From positions 1 to 5,974 of the forward strand of contig CASFHJ010000009.1 in assembly GCA_949294425.1 (NCBI GenBank): a stretch of 5,974 bases of DNA. The letters run 5' to 3'. Positions 1-5,260 of this stretch are shown here, piece after piece. The notes under the pieces are model-generated. The model searched no databases and was not told where the DNA came from. It saw nothing but the letters and a program-made list of their open reading frames with translations. How positions within the stretch are numbered: position 1 is the first letter of the stretch; each line of letters opens with the position of its first letter. Position numbers and translations under genes: made by a program. Origin of the DNA: an uncultured Campylobacter sp. (GTDB lineage Bacteria > Campylobacterota > Campylobacteria > Campylobacterales > Campylobacteraceae).

Positions 1-574
1 GATCTACAGCTTTTTTTGTTAGCTCGAAGGGTTGGATTCTATGAATTTCTTTTTGAACTTTTTCGTCAAAGTCCTGCACTCCAAAGCTTATCCTTTTAAA
101 GCCTTCCTTGCTTAAAACATCTGCTTGTTCCTCGTTTAAAAATCTAGGATCTATTTCACAGCTAAGCTCTGCTTTTTTATCAAAATTTACAAAGACGGAT
201 TTTATCTTTGTGATGAGCTCTTTTAGCTGAGAGGCTGAAAAAAAGGTTGGAGTCCCCCCTCCAAAGTGAAGCTGGATAACTTTTCTTTTGGTGTTTATTA
301 GCTCTTTTAAAAGGTCAATTTCTTTAAACAAAAAGTCTAAATATCTGCTTTTGCTCTCATCTTTTGAAGTGTAAATTACATTACAGCCACAAAAATAACA
401 AGCAGATCTACAAAAAGGCAAATGCACGTATAAAGATATTTCATTTTGTGCTGAAGCTAGATTTTTTAGGTAGTCTTCATAGCTAAATTTAGAGCTAAAT
501 TCAACTGCGGTTGGATAAGAAGTATATCTAGGTCCTGCCTTGCTAAAACGTGTTAAGGCTTGATAATCCCTCAT
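1..574 (-). CDS. hemN: Oxygen-independent coproporphyrinogen III oxidase, radical SAM (3' end outside window)
   Basis: HemN converts coproporphyrinogen III to protoporphyrinogen IX by two radical-SAM decarboxylations, a cytoplasmic step of haem synthesis that needs no oxygen. I translated the minus strand from the ATG at 574-572: 191 codons are open to the left edge, roughly 40% of the usual length of about 450 residues. Seen in the protein: the N-terminal PRYTSYPTA stretch (residues 15-23) typical of true HemN; the cluster-binding motif LYVHLPFCRSACYFCGCN with cysteines 55, 59, 62 and 64 (CxxxCxxCxC, the last cysteine marking HemN rather than the HemW-like paralogues); GGGTPTF at 105-111 for SAM binding; then EIDPR and RISFGVQDFDEKVQ. 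Its start overlaps the stop of the DUF2603 gene as ATGA (571-574), so it probably shares that gene's transcript and is translated by coupling; the sequence just upstream has only a weak purine stretch as ribosome-binding site. The identification is near certain; the C-terminal domain is not visible. Confidence 0.96.
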   Translation of the reverse strand, partial: MRDYQALTRFSKAGPRYTSYPTAVEFSSKFSYEDYLKNLASAQNEISLYVHLPFCRSACYFCGCNVIYTSKDESKSRYLDFLFKEIDLLKELINTKRKVIQLHFGGGTPTFFSASQLKELITKIKSVFVNFDKKAELSCEIDPRFLNEEQADVLSKEGFKRISFGVQDFDEKVQKEIHRIQPFELTKKAVD

Positions 575-1053
575 TGCTTATTCTTTTGCTCTAAAAAGGC
601 TTGCACATCGACAAATAAATTTGGATGCTCTTTTTTTATGCTATCTATAAGTCTATCTAGATCTATGCTAAAATCATTTGCACCATTAATCATTTGCTTT
701 TTTATCTCGTCCATTGCCACTACCCAAACATCGTTAAAGTCGATTGGAACTTGTTGAAATATAGCTTTTTCAAGCCTTAGCTCAAAATTTTCCTTTCTAA
801 GCTTTCTTAAATTTTCTAACATATCTTTTATGCTAGATATGGATACAATAGTATGAACTTCATCATTTTCATCTATGATAAACCATGGTTCTGGATTTTC
901 ATGGCTACCATTTTTAAGACTTAAAACCTTTTCATTTTTAGAGCTTGATATAACCTTAAATATAGTTTGATCTTCCTTTGAAAGTCCTAAAGATTTGCTA
1001 AATTCATTTATCTTTTCTAAGGAAGTATTTTGTTTTGTTATCGTATTTTTCAT
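571..1053 (-). CDS. DUF2603 / UPF0763 family protein of unknown function
   Basis: A 160-residue soluble, charged protein that I recognise as the Campylobacter DUF2603 (UPF0763) family, whose function is not known. The conserved-looking parts are the N-terminal MKNTITKQN and LEKINEFSKSLGL, the central PEPWFIIDENDEVHTI (residues 55-69), the helical segment KENFELRLEKAIFQQ (87-101), PIDFNDVWVVAMDEI (103-117) and HPNLFVDVQAFLEQ (143-156). There is no signal peptide, no membrane segment and no cysteine; residues 75-100 look helical. The ATG at 1053-1051 is preceded by a good AAAGGA site (1065-1060) and a TATAAT box (1083-1078), which supports the start. The gene lies directly upstream of hemN with a 4-base overlap, so its product should be made together with HemN. 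A role linked to haem synthesis or iron-sulphur enzymes is only inference from this position. Family assignment is from memory of homologous sequences. Confidence 0.86.
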   Translation of the reverse strand: MKNTITKQNTSLEKINEFSKSLGLSKEDQTIFKVISSSKNEKVLSLKNGSHENPEPWFIIDENDEVHTIVSISSIKDMLENLRKLRKENFELRLEKAIFQQVPIDFNDVWVVAMDEIKKQMINGANDFSIDLDRLIDSIKKEHPNLFVDVQAFLEQKNKQ

Positions 1054-1077
1054 GATATTTCCTTTGTTGCTTTGCTA

Positions 1078-1083
1078 ATTATA
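1078..1083 (-). promoter_or_regulatory. Predicted -10 box for the DUF2603-hemN unit
   Basis: A perfect TATAAT reads leftwards here, preceded by TGTAA. The predicted transcription start is near 1071, giving a leader of about 18 bases that contains the AAAGGA ribosome-binding site at 1065-1060. A TATTAAGACA element (1111-1102) lies 18 bases upstream of the box and resembles the TTTAAGTnTT element described for C. jejuni sigma-70 promoters. Predicted from sequence only. Confidence 0.65.
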
Positions 1084-1103
1084 TTACATTTTAGCTTACA
1101 TTG

Positions 1104-1120
1104 TCTTAATATTTTTAAGA
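1104..1120. repeat. Inverted repeat TCTTAA-N5-TTAAGA between two divergent promoters
   Basis: A perfect 6-base inverted repeat with a 5-base spacer, centred at 1112. This is also the midpoint between the two outward-facing -10 boxes (1078-1083 on the minus strand, 1141-1146 on the plus strand). Each arm coincides with the TTAAGA part of the -35-like element of one promoter, so the symmetry may simply reflect two divergent sigma-70 elements. It could instead be an operator for a dimeric regulator. It is too AT-rich and lacks a following T run, so it is not a terminator. Confidence 0.4.
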
Positions 1121-1140
1121 AGTATAAAGTATTATTTATC

Positions 1141-1146
1141 TATAAT
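1141..1146 (+). promoter_or_regulatory. Predicted -10 box for the SLC13-type permease gene
   Basis: A perfect TATAAT, with TTTAAGAAGT (1114-1123) 17 bases upstream matching the Campylobacter sigma-70 pattern of a T-rich TTTAAG element rather than TTGACA. The predicted start near 1153 leaves a leader of about 22 bases carrying the AGGA ribosome-binding site. Predicted from sequence only. Confidence 0.62.
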
Positions 1147-1162
1147 TTTAAAAAAACATCTT

Positions 1163-1166
1163 AGGA
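1163..1166 (+). promoter_or_regulatory. Ribosome-binding site that supports the TTG start of the permease
   Basis: AGGA lies 8 bases before the TTG at 1175-1177. The reading frame has no ATG or GTG nearby; the first in-frame methionine codon is at residue 113, deep inside a conserved membrane segment. The position of this site therefore decides the start in favour of TTG. Confidence 0.7.
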
Positions 1167-1174
1167 AAAATATT

Positions 1175-2596
1175 TTGATAAAATTTAGCATAAAAAGAAT
1201 TCAAGCTAGGGCTAGAACTAAGGCAAGAAAAAGTGAGTTTATAAAGAGTTTTTTAGGCATTTGCATAGCTATATTATTAGGGCTTTTTGCCTTTTGTTTT
1301 GTATATTTGTATCTAGAAGCTTCCTTAAAGGTTTCTATCTTACTTGCTCTTATTGCTATATTTATAACACTTTGGACAAATAAGGCCCTGCCTATAGGGG
1401 TTGTTTCTCTTTTACCTATAATCCTTTTCCCAAGCTTTGGCATACTTGATACCAAAGAAGCCACTTCAAATTACGCAAATCCCATAGTATTTTTATTTTT
1501 AGGCGGCTTTATGATAGCAGCAGCTACTGAAAAGATAGGACTTCACAGGCTTATAGCTAAGATTTTTTTATCTAAATTTCCAAAGACACCAGAGGGGATT
1601 TTATACGCCCTAGGCTTTGCTAGTATTTTACTTGGAGCTGCTTTATCTAACTCAACGGTTGCACTTTTACTTTTACCAGTTGCTATGAGTATAAGCAAAG
1701 ATAAAGTTTTAAAGACTAGATTTTTACTAGCACTTGCCTTTTCAGCTAGTATAGGAGGCATTACCACTCCCATTTCTTCGCCACCAAATCTAATTTATCT
1801 AGGCTTTTTAGAAAGCATAAATTTACCCGGCATAAGCTTTACAACTTGGATTTTTATGATGCTTCCTTTAGTTTTTATCATGCTTTTTGCCATGGTTAAA
1901 ATTCTAAGCATAGGTTTAGAAAAAAAAGAGCTTGATTTATCTTTTTTTGAAGAGGTTCAAATGACAAAGGAGCATAAAAGACTTTTATTTTTCTTAGCAA
2001 GTTTGCTTTTTTTGCTACTTATAAATTCTCCCATAAAGCCCTTTTACAACGGCTTAGGACTCAATGAAAATTTAATACTCTTAGCCTTTGGTTTATTAAT
2101 GTTTGTGCCTAAGATAGGCTTTTTGGAGTGGAATGACTCAAAGGCTATTCCTTATGAGCTTATATTTTTATTTGGGGCTTCTTTTTGTATAGCCATGGCA
2201 TTTTCACAAGCTGAGTTAGGTGGAGCCTTTGTTAAATTTTTTGCACTTTTTTCTGAGCTACCCTTTGTATTTTTTGCCTTTATAGCCTGTGTTTGTGCTA
2301 TTATAGCTACTAGCTTGCTTTCAACCACAGCATTAATAGCCATAATTCTTCCCATTATAAATGTAGCTACAGCTAGTTTTTTAGATGATACTTATAGAAT
2401 GCTTAGTATGCTTTTACTTACAATCTGTGCTTCCTTTTGTTTTATGATACCCATATCAACCCCTCCTAATGCCATAGTTTTTAATCAAGGCGGAGTAAGA
2501 GCTGTTGATATGCTAAAATTTGGCTTTTTGCTTTCTGTAGTTGGAATTTTACTTCTTAGCTTATTTGGAATTTGGTATTGGTGGCTTTTTTTATAG
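1175..2596 (+). CDS. SLC13/DASS-family anion or dicarboxylate permease
   Basis: A 473-residue polytopic inner-membrane protein of the divalent anion:sodium symporter (DASS, SLC13) family, whose members import dicarboxylates, citrate, sulphate or similar anions, usually with sodium. The family is shown by LPIGVVSLLPIILFP (72-86), YANPIVFLFLGGFMIAAATEK (100-120), and a two-fold internal repeat of signature pairs: LSNSTVALLLLP (157-168) with TTPISSPPN (197-205), and LLSTTALIAIILP (381-393) with PISTPPN (426-432). Length is normal and hydrophobic segments run from about residue 25 to the C-terminus. The N-terminus is very basic (K/R-rich, residues 3-19), fitting a cytoplasmic start. Translation begins at TTG, chosen from the AGGA site and the lack of alternatives. 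The second signature has STT where known members have SNT, and the first has SNS; these residues line the ion and substrate sites, so substrate and coupling ion cannot be predicted. It is monocistronic and its stop touches the convergent neighbour's stop. Confidence 0.93.
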   Translation: MIKFSIKRIQARARTKARKSEFIKSFLGICIAILLGLFAFCFVYLYLEASLKVSILLALIAIFITLWTNKALPIGVVSLLPIILFPSFGILDTKEATSNYANPIVFLFLGGFMIAAATEKIGLHRLIAKIFLSKFPKTPEGILYALGFASILLGAALSNSTVALLLLPVAMSISKDKVLKTRFLLALAFSASIGGITTPISSPPNLIYLGFLESINLPGISFTTWIFMMLPLVFIMLFAMVKILSIGLEKKELDLSFFEEVQMTKEHKRLLFFLASLLFLLLINSPIKPFYNGLGLNENLILLAFGLLMFVPKIGFLEWNDSKAIPYELIFLFGASFCIAMAFSQAELGGAFVKFFALFSELPFVFFAFIACVCAIIATSLLSTTALIAIILPIINVATASFLDDTYRMLSMLLLTICASFCFMIPISTPPNAIVFNQGGVRAVDMLKFGFLLSVVGILLLSLFGIWYWWLFL

Positions 2597-2920
2597 TTAT
2601 TTTTTAAGTATCCAAGCTAAAATAAAGCAAAAAATACTTAAAACTATCATCATTATAATATCATTTGAGTAGTTATGCACAAAGCCTATATTTAAAAAAC
2701 CTAACATAAAACTAGCACTTGCGCTGTAAATTAAAATACTACTTAAAAGTCCGTTATCAACACTTTTTCTGCAAGGACAATGTTTATAAAGCTTTTTAAG
2801 CCTTAGTTTTTTACCTTCCTGCACCTCTTTGTGTTTTTTTGAAAATTTCATACCAAGTATAGAAAAAAAAGAAAGTGCCATTAGATAATAAAGTATAACT
2901 TTATACAAATTTTCTAGCAT
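2597..2920 (-). CDS. Small membrane protein with a CPC motif (unknown function)
   Basis: A 107-residue protein with three hydrophobic segments, about residues 7-24, 58-80 and 88-105. The first two are separated by a strongly basic loop (KKHKEVQEGKKLRLKKLYK, 28-46) followed by HCPCRK, with cysteines 48 and 50. It ends in LKK. I know no function; its place matches the small hydrophobic protein annotated at this position in C. jejuni (Cj0808c, from memory). The ATG overlaps the stop of the upstream hydrolase gene as TAATG (sharing base 2920), with a weak AAGAG about 9 bases before it, so translation is probably coupled. By the positive-inside rule the basic CPC loop should be cytoplasmic. The C-P-C pair could bind a metal or form a disulphide, but that is inference. 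Its stop codon directly abuts the permease stop on the other strand, with no intergenic base. Confidence 0.78.
   Translation of the reverse strand: MLENLYKVILYYLMALSFFSILGMKFSKKHKEVQEGKKLRLKKLYKHCPCRKSVDNGLLSSILIYSASASFMLGFLNIGFVHNYSNDIIMMIVLSIFCFILAWILKK
2602..2643. repeat. 10-base inverted repeat at a convergent gene junction
   Basis: TTTTAAGTAT at 2602-2611 and its exact reverse complement ATACTTAAAA at 2634-2643, with a 22-base loop. It lies within the last codons of the small membrane protein gene, just beyond the permease stop. The stem has a single G-C pair and no T run follows on either strand, so it is not a standard intrinsic terminator. It may be chance in AT-rich DNA. Confidence 0.3.
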
Positions 2921-3516
2921 TAAAAAGCTCTTAAGTAATATTTTATGGTCCTTATCTCATCAAAAAGATAAGTTTGTGCTCCATGTCCTGGAAGTAGTTT
3001 TAAATTTCTATCGTATTTTAAAACCCTTTCTAGGCTATCTTTCATCTCTAAGGCATTAGAATATAAAAAATCATATCTACCTATGCTGGATTTAAATAAA
3101 AAATCCCCGCTAAAAACTAAATCCTGTCCCACAAGCTCTATCATACAAGAACCCGGAGTGTGTCCGGGAAAAAATAAAAATTTAAAATCAAGCCCCTTTA
3201 TGTTTATTTGCTTTTCATCTTTTATTAAGAAATCAGCTTGACTATGCTCATGTCCCATTTCAAATGGATCTTTTAGCATAAATTCATCTTTTTCGTGTAT
3301 GTATATAGGTATATTAAATTCTTTTTTTACAGCATAATTATCCCAAACATGATCAAAATGCCCGTGGGTATTAAGGATAGCTACTGGATTTTTAGCCTCT
3401 TTTTTTACAAAGTCTAAGGCATTTTCTCCCGGATCTATGATATAGTCTTTATCATATATACTTAGTATGTAACAATTCGTTGCATAAGAGCCTAAGGCTT
3501 TTTGTTTTATTTGCAT
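2920..3516 (-). CDS. Metallo-beta-lactamase-fold hydrolase, glyoxalase-II-like
   Basis: A 198-residue cytoplasmic metal-dependent hydrolase of the metallo-beta-lactamase superfamily, closest in layout to short glyoxalase-II-like proteins such as YcbL. The full metal-binding set is visible: THGHFDH (H51, H53, D55, H56), H119 in PGHTPGS, D138 in FSGDFLF and H178 in LPGHG. The FKSSIGRYDF segment (141-150) follows the pattern of the glyoxalase-II-like subgroup. It lacks the long C-terminal substrate domain of classical glyoxalase II (about 250 residues), so thioester hydrolysis is plausible but the true substrate is unknown. The ATG at 3516-3514 has a good AAGGA site (3527-3523) six bases upstream. 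It is the first gene of a two-gene unit with the small membrane protein and is divergent from nadE. The same gene is found beside nadE in C. jejuni (Cj0809c, from memory). Fold and metal sites are clear; the substrate is not. Confidence 0.93.
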   Translation of the reverse strand: MQIKQKALGSYATNCYILSIYDKDYIIDPGENALDFVKKEAKNPVAILNTHGHFDHVWDNYAVKKEFNIPIYIHEKDEFMLKDPFEMGHEHSQADFLIKDEKQINIKGLDFKFLFFPGHTPGSCMIELVGQDLVFSGDFLFKSSIGRYDFLYSNALEMKDSLERVLKYDRNLKLLPGHGAQTYLFDEIRTIKYYLRAF

Positions 3517-3555
3517 TATTTATCCTTAAATACTAAAATATCAAGATTTAAAAAG

Positions 3556-3561
3556 TATTAT
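3556..3561 (+). promoter_or_regulatory. Possible -10 box for nadE-lpxK-thrC
   Basis: TATTAT on the plus strand, 15 bases before the nadE ATG. Used as a -10 it would start transcription near 3568, leaving a leader of only about nine bases with no Shine-Dalgarno. An alternative is TAAAAT at 3534-3539, giving a leader of about 31 bases. Either is weakly supported; one must exist here because the upstream gene is on the opposite strand. Confidence 0.4.
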
Positions 3562-3562
3562 A
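3557..3562 (-). promoter_or_regulatory. Extended -10 box for the hydrolase/small membrane protein unit
   Basis: Read on the minus strand this is TGATATAAT, a perfect extended -10 (TGnTATAAT). The predicted start is near 3550, with a leader of about 34 bases containing AAGGA before the hydrolase ATG. It overlaps the candidate plus-strand -10 almost base for base. Confidence 0.65.
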
Positions 3563-3576
3563 TCAAAGCTTGAAAA

Positions 3577-4323
3577 ATGAGAGATTATAAAAAATTAGAA
3601 ACTTTTCTTTGTAATTTTATAAAAGATTATTGTAAAAAAAGTGATGCAAAAGGTGTTGTTTTAGGGCTTAGCGGAGGTATTGACTCAGCTCTTGTTGCTT
3701 ATCTTTGTAAAAAGGCTTTAAAAAATGAAGTATTTGCTCTTTTAATGCCTACAAATAGCTCTAAAAAAGAAAATTTACAAGATGCTCTAGACTTGTGCCT
3801 TAGTTTGGGATTAAGACATAAGATAATAAATATAGAAGAGATCTTATCTAGCTTTTTATCAAAATGCCAAGACATAGACAAGATCCGCAAAGGCAACCTA
3901 GCAGCTAGAATTCGTATGAGCTTACTTTATGATTATTCTGCTCTTTTTTCCTATCTTGTTATAGGCACAAGCAATAAAAGCGAGTTAAAACTTGGATATG
4001 GCACTATATATGGAGACTTAGCCCATGCCTTTAACCCTATAGCAAATCTTTATAAGAGCGAGATTTTTTCATTTGCTTCCTTTTTAAATTTACCAGAGGT
4101 TTTTATAAAAAAGGCCCCAAGTGCTGATTTATACGAGGATCAAAGCGATGAGCTTGATTTAGGTTTTTCGTATGAGGATATAGATAAGGTCTTAATGGCT
4201 ATGGATAAAAATGAGGATTTAAGTTGTTTTGATGAAAGATTACTTAAGATGATAAAAACTCGTATGCAAAAAAATGCCTTTAAACTTAAAATGCCAGAAT
4301 TTGCAAATATAGATGAAGTATAA
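3577..4323 (+). CDS. nadE: NAD synthetase, ammonia-dependent
   Basis: NadE adenylates nicotinic acid adenine dinucleotide and amidates it to NAD, the last step of NAD synthesis in the cytoplasm. At 248 residues it is the short, ammonia-using form: there is no N-terminal nitrilase-like glutaminase domain. Visible motifs are the ATP pyrophosphatase loop LSGGIDSA (31-38), GNLAARIRMSLLYDY (106-120), VIGTSNKSEL (128-137), GYGTIYGDLAHAFNPI (140-155) with the metal and substrate contacts, and KKAPSADL (178-185) with the NaAD-binding segment. The C-terminal RMQKNAFKLKMPE (229-241) is the usual family ending, followed by a short extra tail. The ATG has no recognisable Shine-Dalgarno, but the N-terminus lines up with relatives and an upstream start would run into the divergent promoter region. 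It heads a plus-strand cluster and its last codons overlap lpxK by 11 bases. Confidence 0.97.
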   Translation: MRDYKKLETFLCNFIKDYCKKSDAKGVVLGLSGGIDSALVAYLCKKALKNEVFALLMPTNSSKKENLQDALDLCLSLGLRHKIINIEEILSSFLSKCQDIDKIRKGNLAARIRMSLLYDYSALFSYLVIGTSNKSELKLGYGTIYGDLAHAFNPIANLYKSEIFSFASFLNLPEVFIKKAPSADLYEDQSDELDLGFSYEDIDKVLMAMDKNEDLSCFDERLLKMIKTRMQKNAFKLKMPEFANIDEV

Positions 4324-5260
4324 AACCACATGGCTTGATAGCTATTTTTATAGACCAAATTTTTTTCAAAAAATTTTATCCTTTCTTTTACTACCTTTTT
4401 CATTTTTATATCTTTGTTTAGCTGTATTAAATACCGCCTTTAAAAAAAAGCAAAAATTCACACTTCCCATACTTTGTGTGGGAAATTTAACCATAGGAGG
4501 CTCTGGTAAAACTCCAACTTGCAAGGCAATAGCTACTTTTTTAAAAGAGGAGTATAAATTTAAAAAAATTTGCGTCATTTTAAGAGGCTACAAAAGAAAA
4601 AGCAAGGGTTTGCTTGTGGTTAAGATTAATGATGAGATAAGATGTAGTCTTAAAGAAAGTGCTGACGAGGCTATGGAGTATGCTTTTTGTAAGGATATGG
4701 ATCTAGTTATAGTAAGTGAAGATAGGGTAAAAGCTATTTTAGAAGCTAAAAAGTTAGGAGCTGATGTGATATTACTTGATGATGCTTTTTCTAAATTTCA
4801 TATAGAAAAATTTACTATCTTACTTGAGAATATAGCAAAGCCTTTTTTTAACTTCGTTCTTCCTAGCGGTGCTTATAGGCTGCCTTTGAGCTTTGCTAAG
4901 AGAGCTGATTTTGTAGCAAGAGAAAATGAGGATTTTTTAGTCTATTCTTATACCAAAGAAAATAGAAAAGCTATCCTAGTAAGTGCCATAGCAAAGCCCT
5001 TTAGACTTTATAAACATTTCGCAAAGGCTAGAGCTTGTTATTTTTTTAAGGATCATTATGAATTTAAAAAAGAAGAGCTTGAAAATTTGCTAAAAAAACA
5101 CAAATGCGATACACTTATGCTTACATTTAAGGACTTTGTAAAAGTAAAAGACATGGGTTTTAAAACCCAGCTTATAGAGCTTAATATCGAGCTTAAAGAC
5201 TCTTTTAAAGATAAGATAAGAAGATATTTAAAGGATTTTGATGAAACTTGTAAGAACTAG
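4313..5260 (+). CDS. lpxK: Tetraacyldisaccharide 4'-kinase (lipid A synthesis)
   Basis: LpxK uses ATP to phosphorylate the 4' position of the tetraacyldisaccharide 1-phosphate, making lipid IVA at the inner face of the inner membrane. The 315-residue length is normal. In order: a WLDSYFYRPN start, a membrane-associating hydrophobic helix (about 20-41), a Walker A P-loop VGNLTIGGSGKTPT (56-69), RGYKRKSKG (91-99), SADEAMEY (116-123) in the place of the usual GDEP motif, LLDDAFSKFH (154-163) in the place of DDGxQH, LPSGAYRLPLS (183-193), FFKDHYEF (244-251) in the place of FPDHH, and LTFKDFVKV (270-278) in the place of TEKDAVKL. The enzyme is therefore recognisable but departs from the proteobacterial consensus at several motifs, as seems common in this lineage. 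No Shine-Dalgarno precedes the ATG, which lies inside nadE; translational coupling is likely. Its own last 20 bases overlap thrC. Confidence 0.94.
   Translation: MKYKTTWLDSYFYRPNFFQKILSFLLLPFSFLYLCLAVLNTAFKKKQKFTLPILCVGNLTIGGSGKTPTCKAIATFLKEEYKFKKICVILRGYKRKSKGLLVVKINDEIRCSLKESADEAMEYAFCKDMDLVIVSEDRVKAILEAKKLGADVILLDDAFSKFHIEKFTILLENIAKPFFNFVLPSGAYRLPLSFAKRADFVARENEDFLVYSYTKENRKAILVSAIAKPFRLYKHFAKARACYFFKDHYEFKKEELENLLKKHKCDTLMLTFKDFVKVKDMGFKTQLIELNIELKDSFKDKIRRYLKDFDETCKN
5231..5235 (+). promoter_or_regulatory. Ribosome-binding site of thrC inside lpxK
   Basis: AAGGA five bases before the ATG at 5241 selects this ATG as the thrC start and so sets the 20-base overlap with lpxK. It is the only clear Shine-Dalgarno in the plus-strand cluster. 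Confidence 0.7.

Noticed and set aside
254..259. A run of six C on the plus strand (G6 in hemN), as a possible phase-variable tract
   Set aside because: Phase-variable tracts in Campylobacter usually have eight or more G/C. This run simply encodes part of the conserved GGGTP motif of HemN.
560..757. Open frames on the opposite strand of the DUF2603 gene and of other genes (for example 1201-1464, 1543-1773, 2152-2355, 3699-3896, 4140-4403, 4366-4578)
   Set aside because: All lie antisense to clear genes, have no ribosome-binding site or family resemblance, and are expected shadows in AT-rich coding DNA.
1104..1120. The TCTTAA/TTAAGA repeat as a transcription terminator
   Set aside because: The stem has one G-C pair, no T run follows on the correct side, and it lies between two divergent gene starts where no terminator is needed.
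1114..1150. A Fur, PerR or other named regulator box in the hemN/permease intergenic region
   Set aside because: The region is so AT-rich that partial matches are expected by chance, and I could not find a full-length match to any consensus I know.
2602..2643. The 10-base inverted repeat as a bidirectional terminator
   Set aside because: The stem is almost entirely A-T with a 22-base loop and neither strand has a T run after it, so it was kept only as a weak repeat.
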